DNA of 5,675 bases, from the NCBI GenBank assembly GCA_001603685.1, contig LUZO01000018.1, forward strand, positions 1-5,675, read 5' to 3'. Both the position numbers and the translations under genes were made by a program. This DNA comes from Bacteroidales bacterium Bact_23. GTDB taxonomy: Bacteria; Bacteroidota; Bacteroidia; Bacteroidales; Lentimicrobiaceae. Below the pieces are notes generated by a model. The model was not told the DNA's origin, searched no databases, and saw only the letters and a list, made by a program, of their open reading frames with translations. This document shows, in pieces, positions 1 through 5,675 of the stretch (within the stretch, counting starts at the first letter, position 1; each line of letters starts with the position of its first letter).

Positions 1-209
1 ATAATAAAGTTAGTGTATTGATAATCAAATTTATATATATCATAAAGAGAGCTTTTCCTGTTTTCACTTTGATGAAATGGCCGTTGTTATTTGGAAATGA
101 TATAATTTAGCCCCTTCTTAAATTCAGGTCAGCATTTGCTAGCCTGTTATCCCCAAGCCATTTTTTTATTGCCGGGAGAATTTTATTAATCTGTTTAAAT
201 CATAACAAT
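1..209. other. AT-rich non-coding leader upstream of the protease gene
   Basis: This stretch is clearly richer in A and T than the coding DNA that follows, and I see no credible coding region in it on either strand. It contains a weak promoter candidate (separate entry), a run of seven T at 161-167 with no GC-rich stem directly before it, and a small imperfect hairpin around 127-144 (GGTCAGC, loop ATTT, GCTAGCC, with one mismatch and one G-T wobble). It is most simply read as the promoter and 5' untranslated region of the protease gene. The upstream neighbour is outside the window. Confidence 0.6.
84..110 (+). promoter_or_regulatory. Weak promoter candidate for the S8 protease gene
   Basis: TATAATTTAG at 101-110 resembles the Bacteroidota -7 element TAnnTTTG: TAATTTAG at 103-110 has one mismatch. 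A TTG at 84-86 could be the -33 element, but the 16-base gap is shorter than the usual roughly 19 to 21. If used, it would leave a 5' untranslated leader of roughly 90 bases. No other position before the gene looks better, but in such AT-rich DNA a chance match is likely. Confidence 0.25.
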
Positions 210-3200
210 ATGAGGTTTTTATTCGCATTTCTAAGTGTTTTGTTTTTGTTCAGGGCTGAAGCACAGCAGACTTATCGTGTTCAGCGCGGTGAGCGCCCTG
301 CCATCAACCTGGATGCCGTTCCCCGCGAAGCTGTGGTTCCGGGAATGCTCAAAATCAAGGTTCAGGAAGCCTATACCCGTCAGCTCGATGAAAAACCGGT
401 TTCGGTTGATACCCGCGGTACCGTTGTTTTTGGCATTGATCCCATCGACCGTCTTAACCACCGCTATGGGGTATCTGATTTTCAGAAGACTTTCAGCTCG
501 CCGGCACTTAACCGCAGTTTCGAAGATCGTCACCGCGCCTGGGGCTTTCATTTGTGGTACACCCTCTACTTCGATGAAAACCTCGATGTAATTGAGCTTG
601 TTAAGGAATATGCAGCACTGGGCGATGTGCTTGTGGCTGAGCCCGAGTATGTTAAGGTACTGGTTGCCAATACAACGCCATCAGGAGCGCCGGAGGATTT
701 CAGCTTCCGCGGTACGGAGTGGACCCCCAACGACCCCCGCTTTGGCGAGCAGTGGCATTACCACAACACGGGTCAGCAGAGCGGAACCCCCGATTGCGAC
801 ATTGACCTGCCCGAAGCATGGGAAATTACCAAAGGTAACCCTGAGGTAATTGTGGCAATTATTGACCAGGGCGTTCCGCCAACTCACTCCGACCTGGCTG
901 CCAATATGTGGGAAAATATCGGATATAACTTTTACGGCAACTCTCCAAATATTACCGCCGGCGACCATGGCGCACATGTTGCCGGTACTGTGGCGGCTGT
1001 AAACAACAACGGAAACGGAGTGTCGGGTGTTGCCGGTGGTTCGGGAGCTGGCGACGGCGTAAAGCTGATGACCTGTCAGGTGTTTCCGCCCTCAGGCTTT
1101 GGCTCGGGAGGGTTTCACCTGGCACCAGTTTATGCCGCCGACAATGGAGCTGCCATTTCGCAAAACTCATGGGGATACGGATCACCCAATTTCTACGAAC
1201 AGGCTGTACTTGATGCAATTGACTACTTCAACCTGAACGGTGGCGGCGACGCCATTAAGGATGGCGGTATTACCATTTTTGCTGCCGGAAACGACGGAGT
1301 ATCCGGTCAGTGGTATCCCGGTTGCTACTCGGGTTGCTTTGCTGTTGCCGCAACCACCAATCAGGATAAAAAAGCCTGGTATTCAAATTACGATACATGG
1401 GTTGATGTGTCGGCACCCGGCGGAGAAACCGATTATGTTACCCCGCGCGGAGTTCTTTCGTGCTGGCGCAACAATAACTATGGATTTTATCAGGGAACCT
1501 CCATGGCTTGCCCCCATGTTTCAGGCATCGCCGCACTGATGGTGTCACTGGCTTATGGCCAGCTTACCCCGACTCTGATTGCCGATATTATCCGCAATAC
1601 CACCGATGATCATTACGCCGTAAATCCCGGCTATACCGGAAAACTTGGAACCGGAAGGGTGAATGCACACAAGGCGCTGCTCGAAACCCTCAACAACATG
1701 ATCAATGTGAATAATCCCGTTGCTTTCACTGCGCTGGCCGCCTCAAACACTCAGATTAACCTCAACTGGGTGAAAAATGCCGAAAACCAGGATGTGATGA
1801 TTGCATGGAATACCACGGATGTTGCCGCTGTTCCGGAGCATACCGTTGTATATGAGGTTGGCGAAACCCTTGATGACGGAAGTATTGTACTTTACAAAGG
1901 CGATGCTACCGCATTCAGCCATACCGGGTTGCTGAGCAATACAGGTTATTTTTACAAAGCTTGGTCGTACAATGAAGACAATGAATACTCATCAGGAATA
2001 ACTACTTCGGCCACAACCCAGAAAGAGCCAATTGTTACTTTTCCGTATCTTCAGAGTTTTGATGGCGAAGAGTTTCCCCCTTCGTCGTGGGACAACAAGA
2101 AACTGTCAGGAACCGGTGTTGGCGTTTGGGACAGGCAGGAAACCGGAACCAATCCCGTATGTGAACCACAGTCGGGCGATGCCATGGCGCGCTTCAACAG
2201 CCGCGAATATGCTGCCGGAACAGCCGGAATGCTGGTTTCACCGCCGGTAATGTTCGGAAGCGATAATTACGAAATCGGGTTCTATATGTTCCGCGATGAT
2301 GCCCTTACGGATGTTGCCGATAAAGTTGAGGTATATGTCAACAACTCACCCAATACCGGTTTTGCCACATTGCTCGGAACCATTCACCGCTCAATGGTGC
2401 TGTCGCCGCAGGAGAATAAGCCGGGATGGTACAGATATGCTTTCGAACTGCCTGAAAACTTCTACAATAAGCTTACCTATATTGTTATAAAAGGAATCAG
2501 CGAACATGGAAACAACCTCTTTATCGACGAGTTTTTGATTGAAAATCCCGTTTATTGTTTTCCGCCCGAAGATCTTCAGGTTGCTGACATCACTTCGTCA
2601 ACGGCAAATATAAGCTGGATTGCTGTGGAACCCGCCACCGCATGGGATGTTGAGTATGGCCCGAAAGGCTTTGCTCATGGCGAAGGAACCGTGATATCCG
2701 GAGTAACTTCACAAAATATTGCGCTTGAAAATCTGGATGCCAATACCATCTACGATGTTTTTGTCCGCGGCGCCTGCGATGAGGATGTTCACAGCCACTG
2801 GGCCGGACCGTTAAGATTTTCGACCCTTTGCTATTCAGGAACCCCCTGGGAAGAGACCTTTGAATCTATGGAAGATGTCTTTCTATGCTGGGAAGTAATG
2901 TATAATACTGCAGAAGATGGCGGACTAAACGGTAACAACCTGCAACCGGCAGGCAATGATTCATGGTTTGTTTGCACCCCCGGATCATTCAATGGCCAGG
3001 GAGCCGGATATATCTATGAAGGAGGCCGTTCTGCTGCCATCAACGGTGAGGCTGCGAACTTTAACTGGCTTGTCACCGGCGAGGTTCAGATTCCGGAAAC
3101 CGGCAACACCGACCTTTATTTCAGGGTTAAATACATAAACGACGGCCCCGAAGTAACCCGGTTCTATGTTAATGTTCTTGATGCCGGCGTGTGGCGCCCC

Positions 3201-4874
3201 ATTCTGTTAATGGACAGCCCTGAAACTGCCGGAAACGATTTTGAAACCCCGGTTCTGCTGAATCTGGACAGCTATAAAGGAAAGCTGATCAGGATTGCTT
3301 TTGTATATGAAGGCAATGGAGCAGCGTCTCTGGCGCTCGATAACATCGGCGGCGCTCCCGCAGAGAATTACTGGACAGGCAGCACCGGAACTGATTGGAA
3401 TACCGCCGGCAACTGGCGTACAGAGGTTCCTGCTGCTGACGCTTCGGCAAAAATATTGCCCGCAGCCAATCAGCCGATTGTAAGCGGCAGCCTTGAAATC
3501 AGCGGTATCAACATTCATCCCGGCGCAAGCCTCACCCTGGCACCCGCCTCAAAGGTTACCGTGAATAACGAACTGGTAAATCATGCAGGAACAGATGGAT
3601 TGATACTTAAAGCTGACGGAAACGGTCAGGCTTCGCTTATCCACCACGAGGATGCACTTGAAGCTACCATTGAACTGGTTGCTTCGCCTGCCGCCGGAAA
3701 TCAGGGCTGGAATTCGCTGGCGCTGCCGGTTCAGGCCGCTTTTGAACCCGAGCTCATCGGCTTGGCCGATGGCCTGATGAAGTGGAATGAGCCGTCGGGC
3801 AAATGGATCTCGGCACGCTTTGAAGGCGGAGTATGGATTCCTGAGTTTGAAACCGAAGCCGTTCCTGGTGCGTCATACCTTGCCGGATTTGCAGCCTCGG
3901 CTGTGAAAACCGTTTCGGGTGAGCTGGGAAGCGGTGAGGTATCCGTAACCCTGACCAAAGGCGAGGGTGATGGATGGTATCTTGCCGGAAATCCCTATAC
4001 TGCTTCAATCCCCTGGAATTATACGGGAAGCTCCATCGCTGCCATTGCCAAAGTGTGGAATACCGAAGATGGTTCATTCAATGAACTTTATCCGGGAGCG
4101 GTTATCCCCGCCGGAGCCGGTTTTGCCGTTCAGGCGCTGGAGCCTTCTGCCACGCTGTTGTTCTCACCCGGCCAGCGCACGCATGATGACGCCTACCAGC
4201 CGGCCGCCCCGCAGCACGACATACAGCTTACCGTTAGCGAGTCGCAAACAGGTACCAGGCAGCACCTTATCATCAATGTGAACCCCGCCGCTACCGAAGG
4301 TTTCGACCCGCAATTCGATGCCGGCTTCCTAAAAGGCTTTGCACCTCAGTTCTATACTACCGCCGACGGCCGCAAACTGTCGGTGAATACACTGCCTTCA
4401 CTTTCTACGGGTTCGCTGATACCGCTTGGCTTTGTGAAAAATGTTTCAGGCAATTATACCCTCAAAGCGCAGTATGAGGAGGTGTATCCAGGCATGATGC
4501 TGTTTATCAATGACCTGAAAACCGGAACCGTTCAGTCGCTCAAAGATAATCCGGTTTACGAATTCACCGCTGAGAATGGCGATGATCCCAACCGTTTCCA
4601 GCTGATAACCGGAACAGTAGGCATCGAAGAGCAGACTACTGCCGGCAATCTGATGATTTATTCATACGGCAGGGATATTTATCTGGTGAGCAGCAGCGCC
4701 ATCGAAGGCGAGGTCACGGTCAGCAGCCTGCAGGGAAGTACCCTGTTGCGCACCACCGTAGCCGGCCCGAACATCTGCCGCATTGAGGCAGGAAACCTGG
4801 CTGCCGGCATCTATATAGTTACCGTACAGAACAACCGGGGCAGAGTAAGCCGCAAGGTGATGATCAACCGTTAA
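210..4874 (+). CDS. Secreted multidomain S8 (subtilisin-like) serine protease with T9SS C-terminal sorting domain
   Basis: This is a probable extracellular endopeptidase exported by Sec and then by type IX secretion; its substrate is unknown. Residues 1-18 are a signal peptide with an AEA-Q cleavage site, and the ATG at 210 is chosen because the next Met (46) would lose it. Residues about 40-160 look like a subtilase prodomain. The catalytic domain spans about 175-490: Asp219 (IIDQGV), His253 (DHGAHVAGT), oxyanion Asn361 (AAGND) and Ser431 (GTSMACPHVSG). A first fibronectin-III-like domain (503-603) and choice-of-anchor-J-like domain (607-778) are followed by a second pair (783-872 and 873-1047). 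Next come a WTG...NW beta segment (1054-1150), a T9SS-associated beta region with GWxL...NPY motifs (1151-1330), a region ending YEFTAENGD (1331-1470) and a Por secretion-tail-like sorting domain (1471-1554). DQG and HGAH differ from the common D[ST]G and HGTH. No frameshift is visible. There is no Shine-Dalgarno sequence. The family call is secure; accessory domain borders are approximate. Confidence 0.95.
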   Translation: MRFLFAFLSVLFLFRAEAQQTYRVQRGERPAINLDAVPREAVVPGMLKIKVQEAYTRQLDEKPVSVDTRGTVVFGIDPIDRLNHRYGVSDFQKTFSSPALNRSFEDRHRAWGFHLWYTLYFDENLDVIELVKEYAALGDVLVAEPEYVKVLVANTTPSGAPEDFSFRGTEWTPNDPRFGEQWHYHNTGQQSGTPDCDIDLPEAWEITKGNPEVIVAIIDQGVPPTHSDLAANMWENIGYNFYGNSPNITAGDHGAHVAGTVAAVNNNGNGVSGVAGGSGAGDGVKLMTCQVFPPSGFGSGGFHLAPVYAADNGAAISQNSWGYGSPNFYEQAVLDAIDYFNLNGGGDAIKDGGITIFAAGNDGVSGQWYPGCYSGCFAVAATTNQDKKAWYSNYDTWVDVSAPGGETDYVTPRGVLSCWRNNNYGFYQGTSMACPHVSGIAALMVSLAYGQLTPTLIADIIRNTTDDHYAVNPGYTGKLGTGRVNAHKALLETLNNMINVNNPVAFTALAASNTQINLNWVKNAENQDVMIAWNTTDVAAVPEHTVVYEVGETLDDGSIVLYKGDATAFSHTGLLSNTGYFYKAWSYNEDNEYSSGITTSATTQKEPIVTFPYLQSFDGEEFPPSSWDNKKLSGTGVGVWDRQETGTNPVCEPQSGDAMARFNSREYAAGTAGMLVSPPVMFGSDNYEIGFYMFRDDALTDVADKVEVYVNNSPNTGFATLLGTIHRSMVLSPQENKPGWYRYAFELPENFYNKLTYIVIKGISEHGNNLFIDEFLIENPVYCFPPEDLQVADITSSTANISWIAVEPATAWDVEYGPKGFAHGEGTVISGVTSQNIALENLDANTIYDVFVRGACDEDVHSHWAGPLRFSTLCYSGTPWEETFESMEDVFLCWEVMYNTAEDGGLNGNNLQPAGNDSWFVCTPGSFNGQGAGYIYEGGRSAAINGEAANFNWLVTGEVQIPETGNTDLYFRVKYINDGPEVTRFYVNVLDAGVWRPILLMDSPETAGNDFETPVLLNLDSYKGKLIRIAFVYEGNGAASLALDNIGGAPAENYWTGSTGTDWNTAGNWRTEVPAADASAKILPAANQPIVSGSLEISGINIHPGASLTLAPASKVTVNNELVNHAGTDGLILKADGNGQASLIHHEDALEATIELVASPAAGNQGWNSLALPVQAAFEPELIGLADGLMKWNEPSGKWISARFEGGVWIPEFETEAVPGASYLAGFAASAVKTVSGELGSGEVSVTLTKGEGDGWYLAGNPYTASIPWNYTGSSIAAIAKVWNTEDGSFNELYPGAVIPAGAGFAVQALEPSATLLFSPGQRTHDDAYQPAAPQHDIQLTVSESQTGTRQHLIINVNPAATEGFDPQFDAGFLKGFAPQFYTTADGRKLSVNTLPSLSTGSLIPLGFVKNVSGNYTLKAQYEEVYPGMMLFINDLKTGTVQSLKDNPVYEFTAENGDDPNRFQLITGTVGIEEQTTAGNLMIYSYGRDIYLVSSSAIEGEVTVSSLQGSTLLRTTVAGPNICRIEAGNLAAGIYIVTVQNNRGRVSRKVMINR

Positions 4875-4896
4875 GAATAACTGGTTTTCGATTGAG

Positions 4897-4930
4897 GCAG
4901 CGGTACCCTTCCGGATACCGCTGCTTTATT
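4897..4930 (+). terminator. Rho-independent terminator of the protease gene
   Basis: The inverted repeat GCAGCGGTACCC (4897-4908) pairs with GGATACCGCTGC (4913-4924) around a TTCC loop. Nine outer base pairs are perfect, followed by one C-A mismatch and two G-C pairs. The T-rich tail TTTATT follows at once. It begins 22 bases after the TAA stop at 4872-4874, where an intrinsic terminator is expected, and separates the protease from ridA. Confidence 0.82.
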
Positions 4931-4971
4931 ATTATGGCGGATTGGCATTGCCCAAAAACAGGATCTTCATT

Positions 4972-4998
4972 CCGGCCGCAGCCTGTGAGGATGGCCGG
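4972..4998. repeat. Short inverted repeat in the intergenic region
   Basis: CCGGCC (4972-4977) and GGCCGG (4993-4998) could form a six-base-pair GC stem around a 15-base loop. No T-run follows, so it is not a convincing terminator. The same stem sequence occurs in the terminator after ridA. CCGG-rich words are common throughout this DNA, so the match may be chance. Confidence 0.35.
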
Positions 4999-5061
4999 CG
5001 GGCTTTACCATAGAAAATAATGGTCTGAAAAACAGATTCCATCAAATGTTTTTGCTTCCGG

Positions 5062-5077
5062 CGGCTGTTTTTAGCCG
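5062..5077. promoter_or_regulatory. Small dyad (possible operator or hairpin) just upstream of the ridA -7 element
   Basis: CGGCT (5062-5066) and AGCCG (5073-5077) form a perfect five-base inverted repeat around GTTTTT. It lies where the -33 element and spacer of the predicted ridA promoter would be, so a protein bound there could affect transcription. It could also be a chance repeat. No regulator family can be named from it. Confidence 0.25.
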
Positions 5078-5093
5078 AAAATAACTAATTTTG
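5065..5093 (+). promoter_or_regulatory. Predicted Bacteroidota-type promoter of ridA
   Basis: TAATTTTG at 5086-5093 matches the Bacteroidota -7 consensus TAnnTTTG at every fixed position. The -33 element is poor: CTG at 5065-5067 is one base from TTG, with an 18-base spacer. Transcription would begin near 5098-5102 and give a leader of about 55 bases. The position after the protease terminator and before ridA fits a separate transcription unit. Confidence 0.5.
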
Positions 5094-5153
5094 ACCCTTC
5101 AGGGAATTATTCCGTCAGAAAACATTCAAAACCATTCTTTTAAAAATATCATC

Positions 5154-5531
5154 ATGAAGAAGATCATTCACACCGAAAATGCGCCCAAGGCGGTAGGCCC
5201 TTACAGCCAGGCAGTTGAAACCAACGGAGTTCTGTACATTTCAGGCCAGATTCCCATAGATCCCGCTACCGGAAAAATTGTTGAAGGCGGAATCAGGGAG
5301 CAGACCGAACAGGTTATGAAAAATATCGGTGCCATTCTGAAGGCTGCCGGATACGATTATAGCGATGTGGTAAAATGCACCTGTCTGCTGTCGGATATGG
5401 ATAATTTCATTCCCATGAATGAGGTTTACGGAAAATATTATCCCGAAAACTCGCCTGCCCGCGCCGCTTACGGTGTTGTTCGCCTGCCTCTTGGCGTTCT
5501 TGTTGAGATTGAGACCATAGCTGCCCGCTAA
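5154..5531 (+). CDS. ridA: RidA family reactive intermediate/imine deaminase
   Basis: This is a cytosolic enzyme of the RidA (YjgF/YER057c/UK114) family. Known members hydrolyse reactive enamines and imines, such as 2-aminoacrylate made by PLP-dependent serine/threonine dehydratases, to 2-oxoacids and ammonia, and act as trimers. The 125-residue product has the usual length and motifs: NAPKAVGPYSQA with Tyr17, YISGQIP with Ser30, SPARAA with Arg103 (equivalent to the substrate-binding Arg105 of the E. coli enzyme) and LVEIE with Glu118 (equivalent to Glu120). The E. coli Cys107 position is Ala105 here. The ATG at 5154 is chosen because the product then starts MKKIIHTENAP, as in the family. 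An in-frame upstream TTG at 5091 lies inside the predicted promoter. No Shine-Dalgarno sequence is present. Terminators on both sides suggest it is transcribed alone, and no amino-acid biosynthesis gene is adjacent to hint at its main substrate. Confidence 0.95.
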   Translation: MKKIIHTENAPKAVGPYSQAVETNGVLYISGQIPIDPATGKIVEGGIREQTEQVMKNIGAILKAAGYDYSDVVKCTCLLSDMDNFIPMNEVYGKYYPENSPARAAYGVVRLPLGVLVEIETIAAR

Positions 5532-5561
5532 AAACCTTTACGGCATTTTCCGGACTCCTTA

Positions 5562-5590
5562 CCGGCCCGAAAGGCCGGGAATTTCTTTTA
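5562..5590 (+). terminator. Rho-independent terminator of ridA
   Basis: CCGGCC (5562-5567) pairs perfectly with GGCCGG (5573-5578) around a CGAAA loop. It is followed by GA and the T-rich stretch ATTTCTTTTA, with further T-rich sequence to about 5605. It lies 31 bases after the ridA stop codon. The T-run is interrupted, so some readthrough toward the next gene at 5634 is possible. Confidence 0.75.
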
Positions 5591-5633
5591 TCATTATTTT
5601 TATTTGTAACAGATTACAGATCAATTCATTTCA

Positions 5634-5675
5634 ATGAAAAAACTAATTGCTTTACTGGTTATATCCCTTCTGTCG
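5634..5675 (+). CDS. Start of an exported protein, cut by the window end (partial)
   Basis: An ATG at 5634 opens a frame of 14 codons that runs off the window: MKKLIALLVISLLS. Two lysines followed by an unbroken hydrophobic stretch are the start of a Sec signal peptide or a lipoprotein signal. There is no Shine-Dalgarno sequence, as with the other two genes, and the leader is A/T-rich (TCAATTCATTTCA). The start codon is 55 bases after the last base of the ridA terminator stem. The function cannot be told from this fragment. It is supported only by the signal-like N-terminus and the position after a terminator. Confidence 0.6.
   Translation, partial: MKKLIALLVISLLS

Noticed and set aside
104..124. 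AATTTA...TAAATT hairpin upstream of the protease
   Set aside because: Six A-T pairs around a nine-base loop are weak and expected by chance in such AT-rich DNA.
161..167. Run of seven T as a terminator of an upstream gene
   Set aside because: No GC-rich inverted repeat ends directly before it, and the small imperfect hairpin at 127-144 is too far away.
231..551. Reverse-strand open frame of 106 codons, opposite the start of the protease
   Set aside because: It lies entirely within a well-supported gene on the other strand and its translation shows no recognisable motif; it is a shadow of the protease reading frame.
3207..4077. Reverse-strand open frames (3207-3518, 3731-3958, 3754-4077)
   Set aside because: They overlap the protease accessory domains, are low-complexity or Arg/Ser/Pro-rich, and overlap each other; they fit chance frames in GC-balanced coding DNA.
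4934..5020. Small + strand frame of 28 codons starting ATG GCG GAT
   Set aside because: It begins in the T-rich tail of the terminator, has no promoter or recognisable motif, and is of a length expected by chance.
5091..5153. Upstream TTG start that would extend ridA by 21 residues
   Set aside because: The TTG forms part of the predicted -7 promoter element, and the added residues have no counterpart in RidA proteins, which start close to the MKKIIHTENAP segment.
1..5675. CRISPR array, tRNA or rRNA gene, insertion sequence or prophage remnant
   Set aside because: No regularly spaced direct repeats, no tRNA-like cloverleaf, no transposase or phage protein and no terminal inverted repeats were seen on reading either strand.

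Overview
The window looks like chromosomal DNA from a Bacteroidota bacterium. A Bacteroidales-type or related anaerobic or environmental lineage is my guess, and order or genus cannot be fixed from this sequence. The reasons are a very large secreted protein with a type IX secretion (T9SS) C-terminal sorting domain, three start codons all lacking a Shine-Dalgarno sequence and preceded by A/T-rich leaders, and a good match to the Bacteroidota -7 promoter element (TAnnTTTG) in front of one gene. All genes lie on the + strand.

Layout: 1-209 is an AT-rich leader with no gene and only a weak promoter candidate. 210-4874 encodes a 1554-residue secreted subtilisin-family (S8) protease. It has a signal peptide, a prodomain, an apparently complete catalytic domain (Asp219, His253, Asn361, Ser431), two successive fibronectin-III plus choice-of-anchor-J-like modules, a 'WTG...NW' beta-rich segment, a T9SS-associated beta region and the sorting tail. 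A strong hairpin terminator follows at 4897-4930. The 279-base gap to the next gene also holds two smaller inverted repeats and a promoter candidate. 5154-5531 encodes a 125-residue RidA-family enamine/imine deaminase with the key residues in place. It ends at a second hairpin terminator (5562-5590). At 5634 a third gene begins with a signal-peptide-like sequence and is cut by the window end after 14 codons.

The genes do not appear to form an operon. Each complete gene has its own terminator, and their functions (extracellular proteolysis and cytosolic metabolite repair) are unrelated. The content is mostly ordinary for the phylum. I did not find a convincing new system. The points most worth a second look are the variant catalytic motifs and extra cysteine pair of the protease, its duplicated accessory modules, and the small dyad next to the ridA promoter.
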